A DNA stretch of 64,000 nt from Bdellovibrionales bacterium (GTDB lineage Bacteria > Bdellovibrionota > Bdellovibrionia > Bdellovibrionales > UBA1609): assembly GCA_020630675.1 (NCBI GenBank), contig JAHDIR010000008.1, forward strand, positions 17,214 to 81,213, in the 5' to 3' direction. Shown in pieces: positions 17,520-27,963 of the stretch. The notes below the pieces were generated by a model. The model was not told the origin of the DNA. It made no database searches and was given only the letters and a program-made list of their open reading frames with translations. The position numbers were made by a program, and so were the translations under genes. The number at the start of each line of letters is the position of its first letter. Positions within the stretch are counted from its first letter, which is position 1.

Positions 17520-19664
17520 TTAATAAAAAGTTTTATCGTTAGCAGCCATATCTCTTAAAGCTTGAGATGGCTCAAAGCGAATTCCTAACTTTTTATGATA
17601 ACCATCTAAAGACTCAACAATTTTCTTAATGCCTACTTGATCTGCATATCTTAGTAAGCCTCCACGAAAAGGAGGAAATCCAGTTCCCATGATCATAGCC
17701 AAATCAAGCTCACCTGCGGTTTCAACAATTTTATCTTCAATCAAGGCTCTTGCGGCTTCATTGATCATTTGGTAAATGCCGCGCTCAATGCACTCTTCTT
17801 GACTTAAACTGTCTGAACGCGAAGAGCTGATTCCAAGGTCTTTATACATAGACTCATCAGCCTCAATATCCTTTCCTCTTTCATCGTACTTATAAAAACC
17901 TTTTGAGTTTTTCTTTCCTAATCGATCGGTACTTTTAATTTTATCCGCTAGGGCTGAAACCTGAATTCTTTCCCCAAGAGAGTTTTGAAAAATTTTAAGA
18001 ACCTTTATGCTGGTATCTAGCCCTACTTCATCTAGTAAGCGACAAGGCCCCATAGGCATACCAAATTTATGAGTAAAAAAACGATCCAGTGTTTTTATGC
18101 TCATACCGTCTTCGAGTAAAAATAAAGCCTCAGACATCCAAGGAAGCAATAGGCGATTGACTAAAAAACCAGGGCCATCTTTAACCACGACTGGTGTCTT
18201 ACCCATTTTTTTTGATAAATCAAAAATCGTGGCTGTTGCCTCGTCGCTTGTTTTAGCTCCACGAATAACCTCAACCAATGGCATCATATGAACAGGATTA
18301 AAAAAGTGCATGCCCACAAAGTTTTCAGGCTTTGGGTGAGCTTCCGACATTTCCGTCACACTCAACGAAGATGTGTTCGTGGCAATGATGGCATCGTCTT
18401 TACAGTTTTTAACCGTATCGGCAATCACAAGCTTTTTTATTTTCATGTCTTCAACAACAGCTTCGATCACAACATCCATTTTTTTAAAACCAGAATAATC
18501 AAGACCGCTACCAATCAGGCTCATCTTTTTTTGATAGTCATGTTTAGTGATTCTTCGACGCTTAAGCTTTTTAGACCAAATATCACTGGCCTGCTTGTAA
18601 CCAATAGCAAGAGCTTCATTACTGATGTCTTTCATTCTTACAGGAAAGTTTTTATCGGCGGCCAACTGAGCAATACCACCTCCCATAACACCAGCACCTA
18701 AAACCCCCAAGTGGGAGATTTTTTTGGGCTTGATGTCGGAACTGACGCCGGTTTTCTTTTTCACAGCCTCAAGCAAATAAAAAACATTAATCAAATTTTT
18801 GCTCACATCAGTCACAGCGACTTCACAAAAAGCATTCATTTCAATTTCTTGAGCCTTAGCTCGAGACTGACCAAACGCTTTTTTTACAACGTCTAAAGCT
18901 TTCAACGGAGCTGGATAAAAACCTTTAGATTGTTTGAGCACCATTTTTTTCGCTTGAGAAAACACAACACCACGCCCTAAAAAAGACTCTAAAACAGCAG
19001 CCATTTTTCCACGAGGTTTAAACTTTTTTTGTCTTTTACTCTTCTTGCCCATGGTTATGTCTTTAATGAACAACTCAACTCTTTGATCTAAGATTTCTTT
19101 TGGTACAGCCTCATCAACTAAGCCTAGTTTGGCCGCTTTTTTGGCAACCACCGACTTTCCTGCGAGAATTATATCTAGAGCTGCTTGAATACCAATCATA
19201 CGAGGCAAACGAATACAGCCACCAAAACCTGGAAAAATTCCCAGCTTTACTTCGGGTAAACCAATTCGAGTCGACTTATCCAAAGTAGCAATACGATAAT
19301 CAAAAGCCAGTGCCCATTCACACCCGCCCCCCAAGCAAGCCCCGTCAATGGCAGCAATCGTGGGCATTGGTAAATCTTCCCAAGCATTAAAAATATTATG
19401 GGCACTGATTAAAAGGTCTTTACACTCAGTTTTATCTTTGATGCCTTGAATTTCTTCAATGTCAGCCCCGGCAATAAAAATTTTGTTTTTCTTGGACTTT
19501 AAAACAACGGCTTTATAATTAGATTTTTTGAGCTCATCAGTCACTTGCCTCAGCTGTTCCATCACAGGGCCTGAAAGTTTATTGACTTTCTCTCCTTTAA
19601 GATCAAACTCAACTAGTGCATAATCACCTTTATCAATTATTTTCAATGCATTGATTGTACTCAT
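17520..19664 (-). CDS. fadJ: Fatty-acid oxidation complex alpha subunit (FadJ-type)
   Basis: Two-enzyme beta-oxidation protein of 714 residues (E. coli FadJ is 714). N-terminal crotonase domain with Glu116 in GGGCEWA and Glu138 in IGLPEVKLG gives enoyl-CoA hydratase activity. The C-terminal half is a 3-hydroxyacyl-CoA dehydrogenase with the NAD loop GAGVMGGGIAQ and catalytic His in VGMHFFNPVHMMPL. It forms a complex with the thiolase encoded 30 nt upstream (19695-20990). The pairing with a 431-residue thiolase matches the FadI/FadJ type rather than FadA/FadB. Confidence 0.94.
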   Translation of the reverse strand: MSTINALKIIDKGDYALVEFDLKGEKVNKLSGPVMEQLRQVTDELKKSNYKAVVLKSKKNKIFIAGADIEEIQGIKDKTECKDLLISAHNIFNAWEDLPMPTIAAIDGACLGGGCEWALAFDYRIATLDKSTRIGLPEVKLGIFPGFGGCIRLPRMIGIQAALDIILAGKSVVAKKAAKLGLVDEAVPKEILDQRVELFIKDITMGKKSKRQKKFKPRGKMAAVLESFLGRGVVFSQAKKMVLKQSKGFYPAPLKALDVVKKAFGQSRAKAQEIEMNAFCEVAVTDVSKNLINVFYLLEAVKKKTGVSSDIKPKKISHLGVLGAGVMGGGIAQLAADKNFPVRMKDISNEALAIGYKQASDIWSKKLKRRRITKHDYQKKMSLIGSGLDYSGFKKMDVVIEAVVEDMKIKKLVIADTVKNCKDDAIIATNTSSLSVTEMSEAHPKPENFVGMHFFNPVHMMPLVEVIRGAKTSDEATATIFDLSKKMGKTPVVVKDGPGFLVNRLLLPWMSEALFLLEDGMSIKTLDRFFTHKFGMPMGPCRLLDEVGLDTSIKVLKIFQNSLGERIQVSALADKIKSTDRLGKKNSKGFYKYDERGKDIEADESMYKDLGISSSRSDSLSQEECIERGIYQMINEAARALIEDKIVETAGELDLAMIMGTGFPPFRGGLLRYADQVGIKKIVESLDGYHKKLGIRFEPSQALRDMAANDKTFY

Positions 19665-19694
19665 TATTTTTTCCTTTTTTCACTAAAAAAATTC

Positions 19695-20990
19695 TTAGAC
19701 ATTCATATTCTCAACAACCATGGCTCCACCTTGACCACCACCGATACACAGCGTGGCCAAACCATACTTTTTCTTTTGCGCTTTTAAAGCTTTAGCTACA
19801 GTTAAAACCAAACGAGTACCAGTAGCCCCCACCGGATGACCTAAGGCTATGGCGCCACCGTTTACATTTAGCTTATCCATATCAACCTCACCCATAGCTT
19901 TTGATAAACCTAACTTTGACTGACAAAACTCATCACTAGCAAAAGCTTTGTTACAAGCTAGCACTTGAGCGGCAAAAGCTTCATTAAGCTCAATGAGGTC
20001 CATATCTTTTAATTCCAGACCGGCTCTTTTTAAGGCAATAGGTGTTGAATACACAGGGCCTAAACCCATTCTTTCAGGTTCTAAACCGGCAAAAGCATAA
20101 CCTTTAATTCTTGCTAGAGGCTGGTACCCCAAACTCTTAGCTTTTTCTTCTTCCATTAACAGCAACATGGCCGCTCCATCAGTTAACGGACAAGCATTTC
20201 CAACAGTGATAGATCCGTACTTTCTATCAAAGTAAGGCTTTAACTTTGCTAATTTTTCAACAGATTGACCATCTCTTGGCCCTATATCTTGATGAATCAC
20301 TTTTTTAAATTTTGGCGGCACAAACATAGGAGTAATTTCTTCTTTAAAAGCACCTTTTTTCTGAGCTTCTACAGCCAAATTATGAGAGCGAGCCGCAAAA
20401 GTATCTTGCTGCTCACGTGTGATGCCAAACTCTTTAGCCAGTATTTCTGCTGTTTGGCCCATATTTATTCCGGCAAAAGGGTCCGTTAAACCTTCGACAA
20501 CAGAAATTCTTGGTTTAAGGTGAGCAAGCTTTAGTTTTTTCAAAGCTCCTAATCTTTTGCCCAAGGTTTTTGCAAAAGCAAACTCCCCAAAAATGTCTTG
20601 AAACTTCGCCGAAAAAAGAAGGGGCAACTGCGACATACTTTCTGTACCTCCCACTAAGACAACATCCATTGTTCCGGATTTAATCTTTTCGTAGCCAGAA
20701 GTTACACTTTCTAAGGCCGAGGCACAGTTTCTATGAACGGTGTAAGCAGATGTTTTTAGGGGAACACCTGAACGCAATGCAACCACACGACCAATATTCA
20801 CACTGTCGCTCGGACTCCCTGTGTTACCAATGATCACTTCATCGACAAGTTCAGTATCTAGGTTGGTTTTAGCTATCAGCTCGGAAAGAGCTTTTTGACC
20901 TAAAACAGCTGGATGTATGGTTTTTAAATCAGTTCCTGCCTTTGCAAAAGGTGTTCTTAACCCATCGACAATAACTACGTTTCTAGACAT
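19695..20990 (-). CDS. fadI: 3-ketoacyl-CoA thiolase (FadI-type)
   Basis: Thiolase of 431 residues, close to E. coli FadI (436) and longer than FadA. It splits 3-ketoacyl-CoA into acetyl-CoA and a shortened acyl-CoA. The nucleophile is Cys89 in VHRNCASALES; the C-terminal active-site elements are GGAIALGHPVGATGTR (His) and CIGGGQGGAM (Cys). It is the first gene of the fadI-fadJ pair. The divergent gap to maeB (20991-21219) should hold both promoters; I see no clear operator for a fatty-acid-responsive repressor. Confidence 0.94.
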   Translation of the reverse strand: MSRNVVIVDGLRTPFAKAGTDLKTIHPAVLGQKALSELIAKTNLDTELVDEVIIGNTGSPSDSVNIGRVVALRSGVPLKTSAYTVHRNCASALESVTSGYEKIKSGTMDVVLVGGTESMSQLPLLFSAKFQDIFGEFAFAKTLGKRLGALKKLKLAHLKPRISVVEGLTDPFAGINMGQTAEILAKEFGITREQQDTFAARSHNLAVEAQKKGAFKEEITPMFVPPKFKKVIHQDIGPRDGQSVEKLAKLKPYFDRKYGSITVGNACPLTDGAAMLLLMEEEKAKSLGYQPLARIKGYAFAGLEPERMGLGPVYSTPIALKRAGLELKDMDLIELNEAFAAQVLACNKAFASDEFCQSKLGLSKAMGEVDMDKLNVNGGAIALGHPVGATGTRLVLTVAKALKAQKKKYGLATLCIGGGQGGAMVVENMNV

Positions 20991-21219
20991 AAACGATCCG
21001 CCTTTTGATTTGTTATGTTCAATTTCTTGATTAGTTCTAGGAATTTACTTTCTTTATTCTGCTCCTAATGCGACGAATCATACAACGACTAAAAAAAGCC
21101 AAGAAGGATTGGCTATGCTAGAGTTGCCAAAAACACACATGCACTTAATAATATAGGTGCTTTTTACAAACTATAATATTAAAAGAGCCACTTATTTTTT
21201 AACAACAGGATGCAATCTT

Positions 21220-23535
21220 ATGGCAAATAATTTTGATAAAGAAGCCTTAACCTATCACTCTTCTGAAAAACCAGGAAAGGTCGACGTAAGGTCCAGTAAA
21301 AAATGTGACACAGAATACGAACTCTCACTGGCTTACTCTCCTGGAGTTGCCGCTCCTTGCAAAGAAATTTTTAAAAACCCAAGCAAAGTTTATGATTACA
21401 CCACTAAAGGTAATTTGGTCGCCGTCATCACTAATGGTACCGCCGTGTTAGGTTTAGGTGATATTGGCCCCCTAGCCAGTAAACCAGTCATGGAAGGAAA
21501 AGGTGTTTTATTTAAAAAATTTGCCAACATTGACGTTTTTGATATTGAGCTTAACACCAGTAGCACCGAAGAATTCATCCAAGCAGTAAAAGCTTTAGAA
21601 CCTACTTTCGGCGGCATTAACCTTGAAGACATTAAAGCTCCAGATTGCTTTATCATTGAAGAACGACTGAAAGAAGAAATGGGCATACCCGTCTTTCATG
21701 ACGACCAACACGGAACCGCCATAATTTCAGCCGCCGCCCTAATTAACGCCTGCCAAATTAGTAAGAAAAAATTAAAAAATGTTAAGGTTGTTTTTAACGG
21801 AGCTGGGGCCGCAGCTATTGCCTGCGCAAAACTTTTTATGAAAATTGGAGTCTTAAAAAAACATATTACAATGTGTGATTCCCGAGGCGTGATTCATTCC
21901 GAAAGACAAGAAGGAATGAATGAATATAAAAAACAATTCGCCTTAAAAACAAAAGATCGAACTTTAACTCAAGCTTTAAAAGGCGCCGATGTTTTTTGTG
22001 GCCTCAGTGTGGCCGGAGCTCTCACACCAACCATGCTAAAAGGCATGGCTAAAAACCCTATAGTTTTTGCCATGGCCAACCCTGACCCTGAAATTTTACC
22101 TTCAGCAGCCATAAAAGTAAGGCCTGATGTTATCATGGCCACCGGGCGTAGCGACTTTCCCAACCAAGTTAATAACGTTTTGGGTTTTCCGTCTATCTTC
22201 AGAGGAGCTCTTGATGTGCAGGCCACACACATCAATGAAGAAATGAAAATGGCTGCAGCCCGAGCTTTAGCCGAACTGGCTAGACAAGATGTCCCAGATT
22301 CTGTGTCTGAAGCCTATGACAACAAATCTTTTACCTTTGGCCCTGATTACATTATCCCAAAACCCTTTGATGACCGTGTTTTAACAACCGTGGCTCCTGC
22401 TGTTGCAAAAGCAGCTATGGAAACTAAAGTGGCTCGAAAACCCATTAAAAATTTAGAGCTTTACAAAGAAGAGCTGGAAGCCGCACAAAGTTTTCGACAA
22501 GGTTTTATTCGAGCCAACATCAATCGAATTAAATCTTTTTCTAAAAAACACAGAAAGCCAGTTCCAACACTTGTTTTCCCAGAAGGAAACAGCTCTAAAA
22601 TTTTAAAGGCTCTCAATACGATTTCACATGAAGAAGTCATGAAGCCTATTTTACTAGGAAAAGAAGAGACTATTCGTAAAACAATAGAAACTCTCGACTT
22701 AGAAAACTTAGCCAACGTTGACATTCTTGAACCCACTCAATTTGAAAAGTACAATGACTATGTCGACAAGTTTTATCAAATGAGGCACCGCAAGGGAGTC
22801 ATGCTCGCCGAAGCCGAACGCTTAATGAAAGACCCTTACTATTTTGCATCTATGCTGGTTAACGAGGGTGGAGCTGATGGTTTGATTTCAGGAGCAGTGC
22901 AAAATTATGCCGACTGTGTACGCCCTATCTTAGAGATTATTGGTCCAGACAAATGGAAAGTTGCCGCTGGCCTTATTATCATTCTTTTTGAAGACAAACT
23001 TTACTTTTTAGCAGACACAACGTTAAACATAGACCCATCTGCACAAGACTTAGCAACCATAGCCTTAAGTGCTTCTCGAGTTGCTAAGTATTACAACATT
23101 GAACCTAAAGTCGCTATGCTAAGCTTTTCTAACTTCACGGCCCACAACAGCTCGTCCTTAAAAATGAAAACTGCCGCTGAGCTTGTAAAAACAATTAGCC
23201 CCAATTTAATTGTCGATGGAGAAATGCAAGCCGACACCGCCATTAACCCATCTATTGTTGAAAGAATATTTCCGTTTTGTGAAATCAAAGATGGCGCTAA
23301 TATTTTAGTTTTCCCCGACCTTAACTCCGGCAATATAGGCTATAAGTTGATTCAGCAATTGAGTGAATGTGAAGTCATGGGGCCTTTTTTAACTGGTATT
23401 AACAAACCTGCCAATGTCATGCAAAGAACCTGTGGCGTTCAAGATGTTATCAATACCATTGTGCTAACAGCCGTTGAATGTCAGGCCTATGCAGAAAGGC
23501 TTAAGCGACCAAAGAAAAATGGTCGAAAAAAATAA
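21220..23535 (+). CDS. maeB: NADP-dependent malic enzyme with phosphotransacetylase-like domain
   Basis: Multimodular malic enzyme converting malate to pyruvate and CO2 with NADP. From the ATG at 21220 it has 771 residues (E. coli MaeB 759); a GTG at 21157 would add 21 residues without a ribosome site. The malic domain (about 1-430) carries [24 protein letters not shown], and FHDDQHGTA. The C-terminal phosphotransacetylase-like domain (about 440-771) is usually regulatory, responding to acetyl-CoA, rather than catalytic. In a cell burning fatty acids it supplies NADPH and pyruvate. hflX starts inside its 3' end. Confidence 0.95.
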   Translation: MANNFDKEALTYHSSEKPGKVDVRSSKKCDTEYELSLAYSPGVAAPCKEIFKNPSKVYDYTTKGNLVAVITNGTAVLGLGDIGPLASKPVMEGKGVLFKKFANIDVFDIELNTSSTEEFIQAVKALEPTFGGINLEDIKAPDCFIIEERLKEEMGIPVFHDDQHGTAIISAAALINACQISKKKLKNVKVVFNGAGAAAIACAKLFMKIGVLKKHITMCDSRGVIHSERQEGMNEYKKQFALKTKDRTLTQALKGADVFCGLSVAGALTPTMLKGMAKNPIVFAMANPDPEILPSAAIKVRPDVIMATGRSDFPNQVNNVLGFPSIFRGALDVQATHINEEMKMAAARALAELARQDVPDSVSEAYDNKSFTFGPDYIIPKPFDDRVLTTVAPAVAKAAMETKVARKPIKNLELYKEELEAAQSFRQGFIRANINRIKSFSKKHRKPVPTLVFPEGNSSKILKALNTISHEEVMKPILLGKEETIRKTIETLDLENLANVDILEPTQFEKYNDYVDKFYQMRHRKGVMLAEAERLMKDPYYFASMLVNEGGADGLISGAVQNYADCVRPILEIIGPDKWKVAAGLIIILFEDKLYFLADTTLNIDPSAQDLATIALSASRVAKYYNIEPKVAMLSFSNFTAHNSSSLKMKTAAELVKTISPNLIVDGEMQADTAINPSIVERIFPFCEIKDGANILVFPDLNSGNIGYKLIQQLSECEVMGPFLTGINKPANVMQRTCGVQDVINTIVLTAVECQAYAERLKRPKKNGRKK

Positions 23536-24787
23536 GCCCACGGAAAGAGTGATTGTTGTTGGAGTCAGCTTAAAATCTGACTCCTTTAGTGATATGAAAG
23601 AAAGCTTGGTTGAGCTTGAAGACCTTTCTTTTGCAGCTGGTGGCGAAGTCGTAGCCAATATCACGCAAGTTCTCCCACAGTTTCAAGCAGCCACTCTAAT
23701 TGGAAAAGGTAAAATTCAAGAGCTTAAAGAACTGTGCTCTGAACAAGAAGCCACTTTAGTGATTATAGATCACAAGCTATCAGGCATTCAATCAAGAAAC
23801 TTAGAAAAAGAATTGGGCTTAAAGGTTTTAGACCGCCCTCAACTCATTCTAGATATTTTTGCTCAAAGGGCACAAAGCTACGAGGGGAAACTACAAGTTG
23901 AACTCGCTCAGTTATTGGACCAACTCCCTCGCATGGTAGGAGCCTGGCAAGGCTCTTTATCTCGACAAGGAGGAGGTATCGGCACCCGAGGCCCTGGAGA
24001 AACCGCTCTTGAAATAGACCGAAGAACTATTGGCCGCCGCCTTAAAATTATTAAAAAGAAACTAGAAAATGTAAGTAAGCACAGAGCACAACACCGAAAT
24101 AAAAGAAAAAAACATCAAGTTCCTAGTTTCTCCTTGATTGGCTATACAAACTCAGGAAAAAGTTCCCTACTCAATCGGCTAACGGGCTCGCAACTACTGG
24201 CCAAAGATCAACTTTTTGCGACCCTCGACCCTGCGACGAGAAAACTTCACTTAGAGGGCCACGGCCCGGTGGTCATCACAGACACAGTCGGTTTTATCAG
24301 AAATTTACCGACTCATCTAATAGAAGCCTTTAAAGCCACACTGGAAGAGTCGGCAGAAGCTGATGTTCTTATTCATGTGGTTGACCTATCAAACCCGCAA
24401 CTCAACAAACAGATTGAAATTGTAGACAAGCTCATTGAACAATTCAAATGGCATGACAAACCTTGCCTATATGTTTTCAACAAACTCGACCAAGCTAATC
24501 TTGAAAATCAATTCAGTGTAAATCAAAAAAATAGAGTTTTCACTAGCGCTGTGACTGGCGAAGGCTTTGAAAAACTCAAAGAACTTATGTCAACCACCTT
24601 ATTGAGCTTAAATAGCGAGGTGATTCTTTACTTTCCCCATGAAATGGAACACAAAATTTATGAGTTGGCTCGTGTCACAACAATTCATAAGCAAGAAAAA
24701 GGAAGCCGAGGAACTATTTGCCACGCCAGGCTTTCTCAAGCACAACTCCCTCAATGGTCTGAGTATTTTATTGATGATAAGTTTTAG
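23519..24787 (+). CDS. hflX: GTPase HflX (ribosome-associated)
   Basis: HflX GTPase of 422 residues; the family rescues or splits stalled ribosomes, notably after heat stress. The glycine-rich signature [19 protein letters not shown] precedes the G domain, which has G1 [11 protein letters not shown]3 DTVGFI and G4 NKLD. I start at the ATG at 23519, overlapping the maeB stop by 17 nt; a TTG at 23474 also exists in frame. The overlap points to coupling with maeB. A strong hairpin terminator follows at once. Confidence 0.93.
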   Translation: MVEKNKPTERVIVVGVSLKSDSFSDMKESLVELEDLSFAAGGEVVANITQVLPQFQAATLIGKGKIQELKELCSEQEATLVIIDHKLSGIQSRNLEKELGLKVLDRPQLILDIFAQRAQSYEGKLQVELAQLLDQLPRMVGAWQGSLSRQGGGIGTRGPGETALEIDRRTIGRRLKIIKKKLENVSKHRAQHRNKRKKHQVPSFSLIGYTNSGKSSLLNRLTGSQLLAKDQLFATLDPATRKLHLEGHGPVVITDTVGFIRNLPTHLIEAFKATLEESAEADVLIHVVDLSNPQLNKQIEIVDKLIEQFKWHDKPCLYVFNKLDQANLENQFSVNQKNRVFTSAVTGEGFEKLKELMSTTLLSLNSEVILYFPHEMEHKIYELARVTTIHKQEKGSRGTICHARLSQAQLPQWSEYFIDDKF

Positions 24788-24812
24788 CCCTATTTTTCAT
24801 TAGGGCTTTTGA
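24786..24812 (+). terminator. Rho-independent terminator of hflX
   Basis: Perfect 7-bp stem AGCCCTA (24786-24792) / TAGGGCT (24801-24807) followed by TTTT. The stem begins within the hflX stop codon. Confidence 0.75.
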
Positions 24813-24820
24813 TAAATGAA

Positions 24821-25423
24821 TTACTGATAACCTGGATAAAAATCATATTTGTAATCGCGGCAAAATCCAGCTTCACGATGATGCCTTGGGTAACCCACTT
24901 GCGATATGTCAATTCCTCTAGGGGTTACATTCACAGCATGACCATAAGAATTGTAAGCCGTAATATCATACCAATAAGCTTCTCCTGGTTGTAATACAAA
25001 GTAGCTTTTCATTGGGAGACCTTCAACTCCTATAACTTCTGGATCCATATAAAATGTATGGTAACTGTGATCGCCAGGTGGTTTTTCTTGTATGAGTGGA
25101 CTTGCAAACATACGCCCAGATAACTTATCTTTTACAACCACTTGATAATAAGCCACCGGATAAGTTTGTGAATGAAAAGGGTTCCAGTACAACTGCACAT
25201 TATTATGGCCATGAACGGTGTAGGAAAAACTACCTATGGCTTCATGTTGATAAATACAATTGTCAGGTTCAGGACCTTGAGGGTAATTTGGAACTCCAGT
25301 TGTTGTCGGGATGACATGATTATCCGAACCTTCTCTTGTCTGAAAACTTGATTTGCCACAGTTGACGAGAAAACTTGCCAGAAGACTACAACAGAGAGCC
25401 TTAAATAAATTTGATTTTTTCAC
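24821..25423 (-). CDS. Predicted lipoprotein with fibronectin-like domain
   Basis: Lipoprotein of 200 residues, starting at GTG with GGAG six nt upstream. The signal peptide ends in the lipobox LVNC (Cys22). The body resembles a single fibronectin-III or similar beta-sandwich: GSFSYTVHGHNNVQLYWNPF, then a strand YYQVVVKDKLSG, and YWYDITAYNSYGHAVN, the pattern typical of the last strands of such a domain. It ends in a Tyr-rich tail (YKYDFYPGYQ). Binding partner unknown; family assignment is by pattern only. Confidence 0.68.
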   Translation of the reverse strand: MKKSNLFKALCCSLLASFLVNCGKSSFQTREGSDNHVIPTTTGVPNYPQGPEPDNCIYQHEAIGSFSYTVHGHNNVQLYWNPFHSQTYPVAYYQVVVKDKLSGRMFASPLIQEKPPGDHSYHTFYMDPEVIGVEGLPMKSYFVLQPGEAYWYDITAYNSYGHAVNVTPRGIDISQVGYPRHHREAGFCRDYKYDFYPGYQ

Positions 25424-25536
25424 AATTTACTCCTTCATCCGACCAGGGGTTTCCTTTAGATAAATTCACAAATCGTACCAGCATTTTATGAGCTCTACGG
25501 CAAAGCAAATGGGGTAGACCCACTTATTGAACACTA

Positions 25537-25568
25537 AAACCGTCAGTATTTGCTAATAGTGACGGTTT
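25537..25568 (-). terminator. Hairpin downstream of the 25620 gene
   Basis: Perfect 9-bp inverted repeat AAACCGTCA / TGACGGTTT with a 14-nt loop. Read on the minus strand the stem ends in a short T run (TTTT), 52 nt after the stop of the minus-strand gene. Confidence 0.5.
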
Positions 25569-25619
25569 CTGTCACCGTAAATTGTAGACTTTTTAAAAAT
25601 ACAGAAAACTGTTTTTATG

Positions 25620-26426
25620 CTAAAAAGAAAGAGCCACTTTGGCATTTAAATGACTTGCCCCAAAAGCATGAACGTATTCAATGCCTGTCTTCACCAGAAG
25701 TAAATTCAGCTGTAAACCACCAATGGCTTGAAGACTTGTCGCGTCTGACTTTGCACTATTAGTTAAAGTCACAGCTGAATTAAAGATAGTTCCAGATCCT
25801 GTGGCCTTCAAATCACCGCTTGAACGAACCAGCCCTACTCCCACATAAGGCTCAAGCAGTCCATACTTTTCACCAGCAATCACCTGCAAACCTGTTTGCG
25901 TTTGCTCAAACTCAACTTCACCAGTAAATGTGCTCGAACCAGAAGAGGTCTGTTCAATTGCTAATTGTGTTGAAACCAAAAAACCACGCACAGCCAGTTT
26001 AAAAGGCAAGGTCACCACTGAAGTCACTTCCCACTTTCCGGCTAAACTTAAATGCCTAAACTCAACACCCTGAATGTCTATTTCTGGTGTAAAGTTAGCT
26101 TCGGCAGTAATTCCTAAAGGCAAAGAAACCAAAGAATACAAAGAAGCAAAAGGAAGAAAATTTACTTCATCTGAGCCCGGTGGCAAAGTTTGGGCCACTA
26201 AATCTTTTATATGTTCCGATTTGGTGACCCCAGCCAACACCCCCATTTCAAAACCAAAAATTTTAGAATGACTGGTTGCGCCAGTAACTGTGCTATGACC
26301 AAAGGTGGCCGAAAACTCCTTAAAAATATTGTCGACATCTCCTTGGGACAAATTGGTAAACCCATAATTGTTGGCCAAAGAAACCTGCGAAAAAATTAGC
26401 AAACTAAAGACTATTAAGCTTTTCAT
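25620..26426 (-). CDS. Predicted outer-membrane or periplasmic beta-rich protein
   Basis: Exported protein of 268 residues with a clear signal peptide (cleavage likely after SLA at about residue 18) and a GGGGGA ribosome site. The mature sequence has alternating strands such as FRHLSLAGKWEVTSVVTL, AVRGFLVSTQLAIEQTSS and YGLLEPYVGVGLVRSSG, and ends in VALSF. A C-terminal Phe and glycine-rich strands are typical of outer-membrane barrels, so an 8- to 10-stranded barrel is likely. No named family recognised. Confidence 0.68.
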   Translation of the reverse strand: MKSLIVFSLLIFSQVSLANNYGFTNLSQGDVDNIFKEFSATFGHSTVTGATSHSKIFGFEMGVLAGVTKSEHIKDLVAQTLPPGSDEVNFLPFASLYSLVSLPLGITAEANFTPEIDIQGVEFRHLSLAGKWEVTSVVTLPFKLAVRGFLVSTQLAIEQTSSGSSTFTGEVEFEQTQTGLQVIAGEKYGLLEPYVGVGLVRSSGDLKATGSGTIFNSAVTLTNSAKSDATSLQAIGGLQLNLLLVKTGIEYVHAFGASHLNAKVALSF

Positions 26427-26641
26427 ACTCCCCCTTTTATTTTTTTTAAATTCTATAACAAAATCAAAAAGATAAACAGAATTAATTTGGTGCCTACAAA
26501 GTGCGCAAACTATTTTTCAAAGTGTTTCCTTTTTACGACACACTATTGAACTTAAAAAAAAATTCTCGATGAAACTGTTTGTCTGCCCCTTCTATACTCT
26601 GTAATAATCATTAAAACGATTACAGACTAAGGAGAAGACGT

Positions 26642-27787
26642 ATGAAATTACTAAGCCTATTATTGGCGTTAACACTACCCGTGGCCACTATGGCCAATCA
26701 TGCAGACCACCGCTGGACCTTAGGTCTCGGAGCTGGTTTTTCATTCCCACTTAACAACGAATTTGTGAAAGACAACACCGAAGGTGACATTTCCGGATCT
26801 GTTTGGGGAAGATACAATATAACTGAGCGCTGGGGATTACAATTAGGTTACGACCGCGTAGAATTAAATGGAAAAGATCTTGGCGAAGGCTATAACACAA
26901 CTTCTCTTGAGAACATTAACTTAATGGTAACTTTAAACTTTGGTCACTTAGGCCCTATTACTCCTTATGCTGGAGTTGGTGTTGGGTACGGTATAATGAG
27001 TAGAACACCTTTATGGGATGTTTCTGGCAGCGAAAAACGCTTTCAAGAACTAACTCCTAAAGTTCGTCTTGGATTTGACTATGGTATTAATCACAACATG
27101 GCCCTTGGCTTAACTGTAGATTGGCACTATTTTCAAACTGAAAACGATGAACTCGTAGGCTCACCTATTAATAACGCTCAAGTTTTAGTTCCTATGCTTT
27201 CTTTTGCTTACAGCTTTGGCGAAAGAAACTCAGCTCCTGCTGATAGCGACAAAGATGGTGTGAATGATAAAAATGATTCTTGCCCAAATACTCCTGCAGG
27301 AACTAGCGTAGACTCTTCTGGTTGCCCAGTTAAGAAAATGTCTGACTCTGATGGAGACGGTGTTGCTGATGCCGACGACAGATGCTCTGGAACTCCAGCT
27401 GGTAAAACTGTAAACGCTTACGGTTGTGCTGCTAAAGAAGTTTTCGAAGTTAAATTAGACGTTAAATTTGACTCTGGAAAAACTAATATCAAACCTGAAT
27501 TTGACGCTCAACTTTCTGAAGTGGCTGAATTCATGAAAAAATACCCTAAAACAACAGCTGTGATCGAAGGTCATACTGATAGCTATGGTAAGCGTTCTTC
27601 TAACATGTGGTTCTCTAAAACAAGAGCAAAAAATGTTAAAAAATACTTAACTAGCAAGTTTGGAATTGATGCTTCTCGCTTAACTTCTAAAGGTTATGGC
27701 CCAGATAAGCCGATTGGTAGTAACAAAACAGCTGAAGGCCGCGCTAAAAACAGACGTGTGGTTGCTGTCATCAAAACAGAAAAGTAA
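26642..27787 (+). CDS. OmpA-family outer-membrane protein
   Basis: Outer-membrane protein of 381 residues linking the outer membrane to peptidoglycan. After a signal peptide (cleavage near TMA, residue 18) comes an OmpA-like 8-stranded barrel to about residue 197, then two thrombospondin type-3-like calcium-binding repeats (DSDKDGVNDKNDSCPNTPAG and DSDGDGVADADDRCSG), and a C-terminal OmpA peptidoglycan-binding domain with VIEGHTDSYG and the helix SKTRAKNVKKYL. A TATACT box at 26593-26598 is a plausible -10, but I see no good -35. AAGGAGA precedes the ATG and a strong terminator follows, so this is a well-expressed single gene. Confidence 0.93.
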   Translation: MKLLSLLLALTLPVATMANHADHRWTLGLGAGFSFPLNNEFVKDNTEGDISGSVWGRYNITERWGLQLGYDRVELNGKDLGEGYNTTSLENINLMVTLNFGHLGPITPYAGVGVGYGIMSRTPLWDVSGSEKRFQELTPKVRLGFDYGINHNMALGLTVDWHYFQTENDELVGSPINNAQVLVPMLSFAYSFGERNSAPADSDKDGVNDKNDSCPNTPAGTSVDSSGCPVKKMSDSDGDGVADADDRCSGTPAGKTVNAYGCAAKEVFEVKLDVKFDSGKTNIKPEFDAQLSEVAEFMKKYPKTTAVIEGHTDSYGKRSSNMWFSKTRAKNVKKYLTSKFGIDASRLTSKGYGPDKPIGSNKTAEGRAKNRRVVAVIKTEK

Positions 27788-27816
27788 AGTTTACTTTTTT
27801 ATAGATGTTGTAATTC

Positions 27817-27852
27817 AAAAGGCTTTCTCTCAACGAGAAAGCCTTTTTTTTA
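27817..27852 (+). terminator. Strong rho-independent terminator of the OmpA-family gene
   Basis: Stem AAAAGGCTTTCTC / GAGAAAGCCTTTT with a 5-nt loop (TCAAC) and a run of eight T. It lies 30 nt after the stop. Confidence 0.9.
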
Positions 27853-27916
27853 GCCTAAATCAAATTCATGATTGCAACTCATTGCACAACATTGATTTTC
27901 TCTAAGCTATTTTTAT

Positions 27917-27932
27917 TTAAAAAGCTTTTTAA
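27917..27932. promoter_or_regulatory. 16-nt perfect palindrome upstream of the transporter gene
   Basis: TTAAAAAGCTTTTTAA is a perfect palindrome centred on AAGCTT, 32 nt before the transporter start. It could be an operator or an AT-rich chance palindrome. Confidence 0.3.
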
Positions 27933-27963
27933 GTGGACGATTTCAGCCCTGTGCTGTTAAATA